DNA of 11,905 bases from an uncultured Ruminococcus sp. Its GTDB lineage: Bacteria; Bacillota_A; Clostridia; RUG12999. The notes beneath the pieces are model-generated. The model did no database searches and had not been told where the DNA came from. It worked only from the letters and a program-made list of their open reading frames with translations. A program made the position numbers and the translations under genes. Shown one piece after another: positions 1-7,297 of this stretch (position 1 is its first letter; each line of letters opens with the position of its first letter). Location: positions 1-11,905 of the forward strand of contig CACZTG010000284.1 of NCBI GenBank assembly GCA_902783995.1. Direction: 5' to 3'.

Positions 1-399
1 ACGCTGCTTTCAAATATGGATAAAATAAAGCCGGAGAAGGCGGCTCTTGTACCGCCCGACGGTGTGATTTTTTCCGAACGGGAGGTTGTTTTTTTTGAAA
101 ATGAGAGCGTTTTTAATGTGTTAAAGCGTGAGATGAGAAACAGTAAAATACATATGGAGTTTGAAAACGCGCCTATTTACGGCAGCGCTTATATTGAAGG
201 TATAGGAAATCTTTATGAGTTTGACGGCGGTGAGCTTTCGGGTTGGATGTACCGTGTAAACGGCATCTATCCGAACTATGGTTGCTCAAAATACATTTTA
301 AAGCCCGGTGACAAAATCGAATGGATTTACACATGTGACCTCGGCAGAGATATCGGCGGCGGAGAAGTGCCGAAAAACGGAAAGGAAACAGATGAATGA
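1..399 (+). CDS. DUF4430 (transcobalamin-like C-terminal) domain protein, 3' part only
   Basis: The reading frame is open from base 1 and stops at 397-399. The first ATG (16) has no ribosome binding site, and the product has no signal peptide, so this is most likely the C-terminal end of a longer exported protein whose start lies upstream. From the edge it encodes 132 residues. The second half carries the DUF4430 hallmarks: SGWMYRVNGIYPNYG, then CSKYILKPGD, IEWIYTCDLG and a closing DIGG. This fold is related to the C-terminal beta domain of intrinsic factor and transcobalamin. In Firmicutes such domains often occur in surface proteins next to ECF transporters and are thought to capture cobalamin or a similar ligand. 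The direct coupling to ecfT (8-bp overlap) supports an extracellular ligand-binding role for that transporter. The domain call is strong; the ligand is inferred. Confidence 0.8.
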   Translation, partial: TLLSNMDKIKPEKAALVPPDGVIFSEREVVFFENESVFNVLKREMRNSKIHMEFENAPIYGSAYIEGIGNLYEFDGGELSGWMYRVNGIYPNYGCSKYILKPGDKIEWIYTCDLGRDIGGGEVPKNGKETDE

Positions 400-1270
400 A
401 TTTAAAAGCTTTAATCCGATTGTAAATTTTATATATTTTCTTGCTGTAACGGTGTTTTCATGTGTTTTTATGCATCCGGTAAGCCTTGCGATGTCCTTTG
501 TTTTCGGTCTTGTTTATGCCGGGCTTATCGGCGGAGGCAGAGCGTTTAAAACAAATTTGAAGATCATTTTATCACTTGCGGTTGTTACCGCGGTTATAAA
601 TTCGGCTTTTAACCACGGAGGAATGACCGTTCTTTTTTATTTACCGAGCGGAAATCCGTTTACGCTTGAAGCAATGATTTACGGTGTTCACGCGGCGGTT
701 ATGACCGGAGGCGTTATATGTTGGTTTTATCTTTTGGGAAGCCTTTTTTCGAGCGACAAGGTAATATATTTGTTTTCAAGAATTTCACCGGGTTTTGCCC
801 TTATTTTTTCAATGACGCTTCGATTTATACCAAAAATATCGGAATATTTCGGTGAAGCGAAAAAAGCTGATTCTGTTTTTAAAAAAGGTAAAGGGCTTGC
901 CGCGAGAATAAAATATACGTCGGAGATTTTTTCGGCAGTGGTTACCAGAACGCTTGAAAATTCCATTGACACGGCGGACAGTATGAACGCGCGGGGTTAC
1001 GGGAGAGGCAGGCGCACTTCTTTCGCGCTTTACGGCTTTTACAAAAGAGACGCGCTTGCGCTTATATATATAATGCTTCTTTCGGCGTATATAATTTATG
1101 GCGGGGTAAAAGGAGCGCTTTATGTGAATTTTTATCCCGAATTTAAGCTCGGAGATTTTACGGTTTATGGTTTGAGCGTCTTTGCGGCATATTTTATGCT
1201 TTTGATTTTCCCGCTTGCGGTTGAAACGGAAGGAGCTATAAAATGGAAATTTTTACAATCAAAAATTTAA
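392..1270 (+). CDS. ecfT: Energy-coupling factor transporter transmembrane component EcfT
   Basis: 292-residue integral membrane protein, the scaffold that links the ATPases to the substrate-binding S component in an ECF vitamin transporter. Hydrophobic segments fall at about residues 12-45, 56-75, 95-120, 130-147, 222-240 and 255-277. Between the fourth and fifth lies a long charged cytoplasmic stretch (150-215). It contains the EcfT signature Ala-Arg-Gly at 200-202 within SMNARGYGRGRR, which in this family belongs to the coupling helices that dock into grooves on the EcfA subunits. An in-frame upstream ATG (308) would add 28 residues lying wholly inside the DUF4430 gene. The ATG at 392 is preferred because AAAGGA sits just before it at 381-386 and the protein then begins like other EcfT proteins. 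Its 5' end overlaps the DUF4430 stop and its 3' end overlaps the ATPase gene by 28 bp, implying translational coupling. Confidence 0.93.
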   Translation: MNEFKSFNPIVNFIYFLAVTVFSCVFMHPVSLAMSFVFGLVYAGLIGGGRAFKTNLKIILSLAVVTAVINSAFNHGGMTVLFYLPSGNPFTLEAMIYGVHAAVMTGGVICWFYLLGSLFSSDKVIYLFSRISPGFALIFSMTLRFIPKISEYFGEAKKADSVFKKGKGLAARIKYTSEIFSAVVTRTLENSIDTADSMNARGYGRGRRTSFALYGFYKRDALALIYIMLLSAYIIYGGVKGALYVNFYPEFKLGDFTVYGLSVFAAYFMLLIFPLAVETEGAIKWKFLQSKI

Positions 1271-3813
1271 GCTTTACATATCCTTCGGGAAATGAAGCTG
1301 CAATAAGAGATATAAGCTTTGAAGTAAAAAAAGGCGAATTTGTTACGCTGTGCGGAAAATCGGGCTGTGGCAAAACAACGCTTTTAAGGCTTTTAAAACG
1401 TGAAATCGCGCCGACGGGAAAACTTCAGGGTGAAATTCTTTATTGCGGCAGAGAGCTTTCGGCAAAGGTTGCCGCAAATGAAATAGGCTTTGTTATGCAA
1501 AACCCCGACAATCAGCTTGTTACGGACAAGGTATGGCATGAGCTTGCTTTCGGGCTCGAGAGCATGGGAGTAAAAAACAATGAAATACGTATGAGAGTGG
1601 CGGAAATGGCGTCTTTTTTTGGCATAAATAAGTGGTTTCATAAAAAAGTAACGGAGCTTTCCGGCGGGCAGAAACAGCTTTTGAATCTTGCTTCCGTAAT
1701 GGTTATGAATCCTGAGGTGCTTATACTCGACGAGCCGACAAGCCGTCTTGACCCGCTTTATGCCGAAACGTTTATAAATACTTTAAAAAAAATAAACCGC
1801 GAGCTTGGGAAAACTGTTATAATCGCGGAGCATAATTTGGGCGAAGTGTTTGAAATTTCAGACCGGATTGTTGTTATGGAAAGCGGCAGAGTTATTGTTT
1901 CGGAAAGACCGCGGGATATAGCCGGACGGCTTAAGGGAAACGATATGTACGATGCTCTTCCCGGATATGTGGCGGCATTTGATAAAGCAGGTGTTACGGA
2001 GGCGGCACCGTTAAGTGTGCGAGAGGCAAGAAATTGCTTTTTTGATTATTCCCTTAACAATAAGTTAAACGAGCTTCCTTTAAGGGAAAACACTTCTGAA
2101 AAAGGTACTTTGGCGCTTGAGCTGAAAGATGTTTGGTTCAGGTATGAAAAAAACGGCGAAGATATATTAAAGGGCATAAATATCAAGGCGCATGAGGGTG
2201 AAATTTACGCCGTAATGGGCGGTAACGGCGCGGGAAAAACAACAACGATGTCGTTGATCGGCGGCGCGTATGCGCCTTATCGCGGGAAGGTTTTTATATA
2301 TGGCGCGGCGCCCCGCGAAAACAGGGATATCGTTGGTATTTTACCTCAAAATCCGCAGGCGTTGTTTCTTAAAAAAACAGTGAGCGAGGATTTAAGCAGT
2401 ATTGCCGAAGATGAAAAAACCTTGGCGGAAGCAGTAAGAATATGTAAGCTCGGCAAGCTTTTAAGCCGACATCCCTACGACCTTTCCGGAGGAGAACAGC
2501 AAAGGGCGGCGCTTGCAAAGGTTTTGCTTGCAAAACCGAGGCTTATACTTCTTGATGAACCTACAAAGGGTATGGATGCCCGGTTTAAAAAAATATTTGG
2601 CGGAATACTTTTGAAGCTTAAAGAAAGCGGAGTATGTGTGATTATGGTATCGCACGATACGGAGTTTTGCGCGGAATATGCCGATAAATGCGCAATGCTT
2701 TTTGACGGACAGATAACGGCAGAGGCAAACCCAAGAGAGTTTTTTTCGGCGAACAGCTTTTACACAACGCCCATAAGCCTTGTATCAAGAGGAATAGCGG
2801 ACGGCGCCGTTACGGCGGAGGATATAATATATGTCTGTACTGGCAAAATACAGGATAAACAGCCGCAAACAGAAGATGATGATTTTTTTATACCGAAAAA
2901 CAGAGAAGAAAAAAATAAAAAAAAGGCTGATTTAAGATTGATATTTTGCGGTATTCTGGCGGCGGTATTTGTTATTTTACAAATAATAGGGCTTAAAGGA
3001 AGCGCGGGAATAGCGACAGCGGCGGTTCTCGGCGTGATTATGATAATTGTTCTGCCTAAAAAAAGCAGAGAGTGGGACAGGCTTGTGTTTAAAGAAAAAG
3101 AAAAGCTGACGGCAAGAAGAATTGCGCCTGCGGTTGCCGCTTTAACAGCCATACCCGTAACGCTTGCCGGCGGAATAGTTTTTTTGCATGACAGAAAATA
3201 TTTTTTTATAAGCATACTTATGGTTATTGAAACTCTCGCTCTTTTTTTTACGGTTTTTGAAAGCCGCAGACCGCGCGCGAGGGAGCTTGTGCTTATAAGT
3301 GTGCTTTGCGGAATTGCGGTAAGCGGACGCGCGGCTTTTTTTATGCTGCCGCATTTTAAGCCGATGTCGGCGGTAATTATAATATGCGGTTGTTTGCTCG
3401 GCAGTGAAACGGGTTTTCTGGTAGGTGCCGTTTCCGCTTTTGTATCAAACTTTTTTTACAGGCAAGGACCGTGGACACCGTGGCAAATGTTTGCTTTCGG
3501 AACTTTGGGGCTTGTGGCGGGCTTGCTGACAAGAAGCGGTATTGTAAAGAGAAACAAAGCGGCTGTGAGCGTTTTTGGTTTTTTTGCTGTAGTTATAATT
3601 TACGGCGGTATTATGAATCCCGCAGCCGTAATTATGAGTATGAACGGCGAAGAAATTAACAGACAAATGTTTATGGCGGCATATATTACGGGTTTTCCGC
3701 TTGACCTTGTTCATGCGGCTTCAACAGCGGTATTTTTATGGTTTATTTCCGATGAATTTGCGGAAAAGCTTGAACGGATAAAGCTTAAGTACGGTCTTGA
3801 TGAGCTTGGATAG
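1243..3813 (+). CDS. Fused ECF transporter protein: EcfA-EcfA' ATPases plus C-terminal S-component-like membrane domain
   Basis: 856-residue polypeptide that appears to join three ECF subunits. ABC domain 1 (about 1-230) has Walker A GKSGCGKTT at 38-46, Q-loop Q86, signature LSGGQ 139-143, Walker B ILDEP 161-165 and switch His197. ABC domain 2 (about 290-500) has Walker A GGNGAGKTT at 326-334, Q369, LSGGEQQ 414-420, Walker B LLDEP 436-440 and His471. Both ATP sites look intact. A charged linker (about 540-563) leads to two hydrophobic helices (564-605), a basic loop, and a multi-pass region (about 628-835). In that last region, the stretch around 705-760 (KPMSAVIIICGCLLG, then GFLVGAVSAFVSNFF and WQMFAFGTLGLVAG) resembles ECF S components. 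AAGGAG at 1230-1235, 7 nt upstream, fixes the start. The transported vitamin is not identifiable from sequence; cobalamin is suggested only by the DUF4430 neighbour. Confidence 0.9.
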   Translation: MEIFTIKNLSFTYPSGNEAAIRDISFEVKKGEFVTLCGKSGCGKTTLLRLLKREIAPTGKLQGEILYCGRELSAKVAANEIGFVMQNPDNQLVTDKVWHELAFGLESMGVKNNEIRMRVAEMASFFGINKWFHKKVTELSGGQKQLLNLASVMVMNPEVLILDEPTSRLDPLYAETFINTLKKINRELGKTVIIAEHNLGEVFEISDRIVVMESGRVIVSERPRDIAGRLKGNDMYDALPGYVAAFDKAGVTEAAPLSVREARNCFFDYSLNNKLNELPLRENTSEKGTLALELKDVWFRYEKNGEDILKGINIKAHEGEIYAVMGGNGAGKTTTMSLIGGAYAPYRGKVFIYGAAPRENRDIVGILPQNPQALFLKKTVSEDLSSIAEDEKTLAEAVRICKLGKLLSRHPYDLSGGEQQRAALAKVLLAKPRLILLDEPTKGMDARFKKIFGGILLKLKESGVCVIMVSHDTEFCAEYADKCAMLFDGQITAEANPREFFSANSFYTTPISLVSRGIADGAVTAEDIIYVCTGKIQDKQPQTEDDDFFIPKNREEKNKKKADLRLIFCGILAAVFVILQIIGLKGSAGIATAAVLGVIMIIVLPKKSREWDRLVFKEKEKLTARRIAPAVAALTAIPVTLAGGIVFLHDRKYFFISILMVIETLALFFTVFESRRPRARELVLISVLCGIAVSGRAAFFMLPHFKPMSAVIIICGCLLGSETGFLVGAVSAFVSNFFYRQGPWTPWQMFAFGTLGLVAGLLTRSGIVKRNKAAVSVFGFFAVVIIYGGIMNPAAVIMSMNGEEINRQMFMAAYITGFPLDLVHAASTAVFLWFISDEFAEKLERIKLKYGLDELG

Positions 3814-3827
3814 AGGGGATGAATTGT

Positions 3828-4814
3828 ATGCTTCGCAGTGCAAGGAAAAGCGATTTACCGCAGCTGCGGCAAATCTGGAAAGATATTTTTCATGACACCG
3901 ACAGCTTTATAAATTGGCAGATGAACAGGCGGTTTATCGCGGAGCTGTGTGCGGTTTGCGAGGAAGACGGAAGGATTGTTTCGTGTTTATACGGATATCC
4001 GCTGCCGCTCAGCTTTGGCGGAAAAGCGGTTGATAATATACTTGTTTCGGGCGTCGCGACGCTGCCCGAATATCGGGGCAGAGGGCTGATGACGGAGCTT
4101 TTTAAATTTTATCTTAATCGCCTGTATGCTCTTGATGTGCCGTTTGTTTCGCTTACCCCTGTAAATCCCGCTTATTATGCGGGAATAGGTGCTGTACCGC
4201 TTACAGAATCTGTTATTGTAAGCGGCGGAAAAGCGGAAAAAAAAGCTGAAGTACCGTTTAAGGTTGAAAAGACGGATATTTTATCCGCAGCCGCGAAGCT
4301 TAAAGCTTGTTATGAGCGGTTTATGCCGGCGTACAGCGGTGTTTCAATCAGAGGGGATTATTTTGAAATTAAAATGAGCGAATATACGGAAGAAAGCTGC
4401 GAGTGTATGACGGCAGCAAATGAAAAGGGCGACATTTTGGGTTATTTGGTTTACATAACCGAAGGGAAATACGCTGACTGTCTGGAAGCTGTCGGAGACA
4501 ATGAAGCGGTAAAAGGACTTTTAAGTGAGATTAAGCTGCCGTTTAAGGCGGTTTTGCCGCCGGATTTTCCGCTTGAAAACATTTCCGGAAATATAGTGCG
4601 TAATGCCTGTAATTCAATGGGGCGAATAGTGTCTTTGAGAAAATTTCTTGCATATTTTCCGGAGCTTGAGCCTTTTTCAAAAGGAATTTATGATGATATT
4701 ATATCCTCAAATAATGTTTCATTTACCGAAAAAGTAATTTCGATAAGTGATTTTTTGTCTGCGGCAAATGCCAAACTTAATTTAAAGCCAAGGTTTACAC
4801 CTGATTTTTATTAA
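3828..4814 (+). CDS. GNAT-family N-acetyltransferase
   Basis: 328-residue cytosolic enzyme expected to transfer an acetyl group from acetyl-CoA to an unknown amine. The N-terminal half is a GNAT fold: the opening LRSARKSDLPQLRQIW is a typical first strand and helix, and motif A is VSGVATLPEYRGRGLMTEL (about 73-91), with the Arg-Gly-Arg-Gly of the pyrophosphate-binding loop at 83-86. This is followed by TPVNPAYYAGIGA (110-122), the usual 'Tyr-Gly' region of motif B. The C-terminal 190 residues are a second, unassigned domain, as in Eis-like two-part acetyltransferases, although the protein is shorter than Eis. Two ATGs are possible. The one at 3819 directly abuts the GAGGGG at 3813-3818, whereas 3828 leaves a normal 9-nt spacer, so 3828 is chosen; 3819 would add MNC. 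It begins 14 nt after the transporter gene and is probably co-transcribed with it, but no functional link is evident. Confidence 0.85.
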   Translation: MLRSARKSDLPQLRQIWKDIFHDTDSFINWQMNRRFIAELCAVCEEDGRIVSCLYGYPLPLSFGGKAVDNILVSGVATLPEYRGRGLMTELFKFYLNRLYALDVPFVSLTPVNPAYYAGIGAVPLTESVIVSGGKAEKKAEVPFKVEKTDILSAAAKLKACYERFMPAYSGVSIRGDYFEIKMSEYTEESCECMTAANEKGDILGYLVYITEGKYADCLEAVGDNEAVKGLLSEIKLPFKAVLPPDFPLENISGNIVRNACNSMGRIVSLRKFLAYFPELEPFSKGIYDDIISSNNVSFTEKVISISDFLSAANAKLNLKPRFTPDFY

Positions 4815-4842
4815 AATTTTGTTTTTCTTGTGTTTAATGTTC

Positions 4843-4871
4843 TTGACAATATAAAATATTTATGATAAAAT
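4843..4871 (+). promoter_or_regulatory. Sigma-A-type promoter for the polysaccharide kinase operon
   Basis: A perfect -35 TTGACA (4843-4848) is separated by 17 nt from the -10 TAAAAT (4866-4871). That -10 also has an extended TG element at 4863-4864 (TGaTAAAAT). A start of transcription near 4877-4879 would leave a leader of about 34 nt. This is the only near-consensus promoter I find in the window. It lies in the 97-bp gap upstream of the Wzz-like gene. Confidence 0.85.
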
Positions 4872-4896
4872 ATAACATGGGGTATATTAAGGATAC

Positions 4897-4904
4897 AAAG
4901 GAGA
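4897..4904 (+). promoter_or_regulatory. Strong ribosome binding site of the Wzz/CapA-like gene
   Basis: AAAGGAGA ends 7 nt before the ATG at 4912. It fixes the start and, with the near-consensus promoter just upstream, indicates efficient expression of the first gene of the operon. Confidence 0.85.
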
Positions 4905-4911
4905 GAAATAA

Positions 4912-5607
4912 ATGAACGAGAAAGACAGTGTAATTGAAATTGATTTTCTTGAGATTTTAAGAGTATTGATAGGCCGTTGGTGGATTTTGCTTTTGTGTGT
5001 CATTATCGGCGGGGGTGCTTCGTATGCATATAGTGAATATGGCGTTCCGAAGTTGTATATATCAGTAGGACGGATGTATATTAACACCTATGCCGGTCAA
5101 AACGGTTCGGCGAATGAAAATCAAAGAACCACATCGGTTATCACGGCTTCTCAGCGTTCGGTTTTAACCTGTATAGAAGTTCTTAAAAGTACATCTGTGC
5201 TTGATAAGGTGGCAAAGGACGTAGAGCTTGGATACAGTGCCGGACAAATAAAAAATATGGTTTCAATGGCTTCGGCAAACGAAACAGAGGTTCTGCAAAT
5301 TGTCGTAAAATGTAAAAATCCCGAACACGCGAAAAAAATTGTTGATTCTCTGATGAATGTCGCGACGGTTGAGCTTAAAAATATTGTTGATATTCCGACA
5401 ATAAAAATAATTGATGAGGGAAATATAAATCGTGTACCGGTGTCGCCGAATGTAACCTTAACAGCAATGATAGGCGCTTTGATGGGCGGCATAATAAGCG
5501 CGGTTGTTATAGCAATAATCGCGCTCGGAGACAGAAGAATTAAAAGTGAGGAAGACCTTAAAAACTTTAATATTCCGATTCTCGGTGTAATACCGGATAT
5601 AATGTAG
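4912..5607 (+). CDS. Wzz/CapA-family chain-length regulator and tyrosine-kinase modulator
   Basis: 231-residue membrane protein of the polysaccharide co-polymerase type (CpsC/CapA/YveK-like). It controls polysaccharide chain length and, in Gram-positives, activates a separate cytoplasmic tyrosine kinase. It has a short N-terminal cytoplasmic stretch (DFLEILRVLIGRWW), a first membrane helix at about 24-42, an extracellular domain at about 43-180, and a second helix at about 183-205. The proline-containing segment just before the second helix (VPVSPN, 175-180) matches the family's PxxP-like motif. The short cytoplasmic tail (206-231, DRRIKSEEDL and LGVIPDIM) is where these proteins contact the kinase. 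The length is normal for the split Gram-positive form, in which the kinase is a separate gene, and that kinase gene follows 35 nt downstream. Confidence 0.92.
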   Translation: MNEKDSVIEIDFLEILRVLIGRWWILLLCVIIGGGASYAYSEYGVPKLYISVGRMYINTYAGQNGSANENQRTTSVITASQRSVLTCIEVLKSTSVLDKVAKDVELGYSAGQIKNMVSMASANETEVLQIVVKCKNPEHAKKIVDSLMNVATVELKNIVDIPTIKIIDEGNINRVPVSPNVTLTAMIGALMGGIISAVVIAIIALGDRRIKSEEDLKNFNIPILGVIPDIM

Positions 5608-5642
5608 TAATTAAACATACAAAATATACTTGAGAGGGACGA

Positions 5643-6533
5643 ATGATTTATATGGGACTTTTTCAAAATAAAAAAGACAGCAATAAAAGCACAGAGAAAA
5701 GCAGCGTATTAAAAAATATAGGCAATAATTTCAGCAATAAAAAGTTTAGCCGTGAAGAGCTTGAAGAAATGGATTTTGAAGAAACGGTTAAAAGAACCGT
5801 TTTAAATAAGGATACGTCGTTTGCTGTAAGTGAAGCGTATAAGTCAGCGAGAACAAATATTATGTTTTCGCTTAAGGATGTTAAGGGCGGGAAGTCCATA
5901 ATTGTCACAAGCGGCGGTCCGGGTGAAGGAAAATCGACAAGCTGTATTAACCTTGCTATATCCTTTGCTCAGATGGGAAACCGTGTTGTGCTTATTGACG
6001 CCGATATGCGTAAGCCCAAAATTCACAGATATTTTAAGCTGAAAAATAAAGAAGGGCTTTCAAACGTACTTGGCGGTTTTTGTGAGCTTGATAGTACAAT
6101 TTCGCATAACAAAGAAAACGGCGTGGATATAATAACGGCAGGGCATATACCTCCAAACCCGGCAGAGCTTATAGCTTCTCAAGAAATGGATGAGGTTATT
6201 GCGGAGCTTACAAAAAGGTATGATTATGTTTTCATAGACACGCCGCCGATAAATGTGGTTACCGACGCCTCTCTTCTCGCGAAAAAGGCGATAGGCGTTG
6301 TTCTTGTGGTAAGATACTACATAACAAGCCGTGACGACATTGAAAAGAGTATAAAAACGCTTGATTTTGCCGGAGCAAGAATAGCGGGCTTGCTGTTTAA
6401 CGGAGTTGAAAAAGGTATATATGTAAACGGTTACAGAAAAAAAAGATACGGCAGATACGGCTACGGCAGGTACGGCTACGGCAGATACAGTTACGGTGAT
6501 AAATACGGAAGTTACAGTTATAATGATGATTAA
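5643..6533 (+). CDS. CpsD/CapB-family bacterial tyrosine kinase (BY-kinase)
   Basis: 296-residue cytoplasmic P-loop autokinase that would be activated by the upstream membrane modulator and control polysaccharide export. The EAYKSARTNI segment (65-73) is the usual oligomerisation motif. Walker A is GGPGEGKST (91-99, Lys97), Walker A' is VVLIDAD (115-121) and Walker B is FIDTPP (197-202). The last 37 residues hold 12 tyrosines (260, 264, 269, 272, 274, 277, 279, 282, 284, 288, 291, 293), the expected autophosphorylation cluster, here in a glycine/arginine-rich repeat. The N-terminal extension before the kinase core (about 1-60) is charged and somewhat long. The ATG at 5643 has GAGGG only 4 nt upstream; an in-frame ATG at 5652 (protein starting MGLFQNKK) would have a 13-nt spacer and is also possible. 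The N-terminus is therefore uncertain by three residues. Confidence 0.94.
   Translation: MIYMGLFQNKKDSNKSTEKSSVLKNIGNNFSNKKFSREELEEMDFEETVKRTVLNKDTSFAVSEAYKSARTNIMFSLKDVKGGKSIIVTSGGPGEGKSTSCINLAISFAQMGNRVVLIDADMRKPKIHRYFKLKNKEGLSNVLGGFCELDSTISHNKENGVDIITAGHIPPNPAELIASQEMDEVIAELTKRYDYVFIDTPPINVVTDASLLAKKAIGVVLVVRYYITSRDDIEKSIKTLDFAGARIAGLLFNGVEKGIYVNGYRKKRYGRYGYGRYGYGRYSYGDKYGSYSYNDD
6444..6497 (+). repeat. 15-bp tandem repeat encoding the Arg-Tyr-Gly-Tyr-Gly kinase tail
   Basis: Three consecutive 15-bp units (6453-6467, 6468-6482, 6483-6497), preceded by a partial 9-bp copy (6444-6452), follow the pattern AGATACGGCTACGGC. Units 1 and 2 differ at one base; unit 3 has diverged further. Each unit encodes Arg-Tyr-(Gly/Ser)-Tyr-Gly. 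The unit is a multiple of three, so gain or loss of copies would alter the number of tyrosines without breaking the frame. Confidence 0.9.
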
Positions 6534-6560
6534 AACAAAACAGTTAGGGATTGATAAAGA

Positions 6561-7274
6561 ATGACGGACATTCATACTCATATATTACCCGGGATTGACG
6601 ACGGTTCTCAAAATATTGAAACCTCTGTGCAAATGCTTGCTTTTGCAAAAGAGCAAGGTATAGATACTATTGTCGCGACACCCCATTTTAATATTGAGTA
6701 TGAGAGCATAGAACATTTTGAGAATAAAAGAGCAAGAGCGTCAGAAGCGTTGAAGAACGCGGTAAAAGGCACAGAGCTTGAAAAAATAAAGTTGCTGCTC
6801 GGCGCTGAAGTTGCATTGACGCCGGGACTTTCCGGGAAAGAGTCGTTTAAAAGGCTTTGCATAGAAGGCACAAATTGTATTTTAATTGAGCTTCCCATGG
6901 GCGATTGGACATCATGGGTATATAACGAGGTTTATGCCGTCACGGCGATGAGCTGTATTCCTATACTTGCTCATATTGAAAGATATACCGAGATAAAAGC
7001 AAACATAAAAAAAATAAATATTTTTGAAGAAATGGATTTATGCTTTCAGATTAATTCGGGAAGTTTTTTTAAGCTTAAATACAGAAAAATTATTAACAGC
7101 CTTATAAAAAGCGGAAAAACAATTGTTTTGGGGTCGGATACCCATAATATGACAACAAGAAAAAACGATATGGGTGTTGCCGTGAGCAAAATAGAAAAAA
7201 AATACGGAAGACATATTTTTGAAAATTTTGAAAAAAATGCCGCAATGATTATTGACGGCAGCTTTGGGACATAA
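6561..7274 (+). CDS. CpsB/CapC-family protein-tyrosine phosphatase (PHP domain)
   Basis: 237-residue manganese-dependent phosphatase of the PHP superfamily, expected to dephosphorylate the tyrosine-rich tail of the kinase encoded just upstream. All the metal-binding motifs are visible: DIHTHILPGIDDG (3-15, His5 and His7), ATPH (39-42, His42), GAE (81-83, Glu83), HIERY (138-142, His138 and Glu140) and GSDTHN (191-196, Asp193 and His195). The length is typical of CpsB, CapC and YwqE. It starts 27 nt after the kinase stop. The ribosome binding site is weak (TTAGGGA at 6544-6550, 10 nt away). Modulator, kinase and phosphatase in a row form a complete phosphorylation cycle. Confidence 0.94.
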   Translation: MTDIHTHILPGIDDGSQNIETSVQMLAFAKEQGIDTIVATPHFNIEYESIEHFENKRARASEALKNAVKGTELEKIKLLLGAEVALTPGLSGKESFKRLCIEGTNCILIELPMGDWTSWVYNEVYAVTAMSCIPILAHIERYTEIKANIKKINIFEEMDLCFQINSGSFFKLKYRKIINSLIKSGKTIVLGSDTHNMTTRKNDMGVAVSKIEKKYGRHIFENFEKNAAMIIDGSFGT

Positions 7275-7297
7275 AAAATATATAGAAAGGCAGGATA

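Noticed and set aside
308..391. N-terminal extension of EcfT from an upstream ATG
   Set aside because: The extra residues are polar, read through the DUF4430 gene in another frame, and the ATG at 392 has a better ribosome binding site.
2760..3215. Minus-strand open frame of 151 codons with hydrophobic stretches
   Set aside because: It is the complement of the linker and membrane region of the ECF fusion protein; hydrophobicity arises from the sense-strand codon pattern.
3242..3249. Runs of eight T or A (also near 89-96 and 2928-2936) as phase-variation tracts
   Set aside because: Runs of this length are common in this A/T-rich sequence, and all genes containing them are intact and in frame.
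4791..4811. Hairpin AGGTttacACCT followed by T-rich sequence as a terminator
   Set aside because: The stem has only 4 bp and lies inside the end of the acetyltransferase gene; too weak to call a terminator.
5151..5666. Minus-strand open frame of 171 codons
   Set aside because: It is antisense to the well-supported Wzz-like gene and has no recognisable domain; it is a coding shadow.
6060..6581. Minus-strand open frame of 173 codons with Val/Ala/Ser repeats
   Set aside because: It lies antisense to the kinase; the repeat is the complement of the tyrosine-tail repeat and there is no ribosome binding site or domain.
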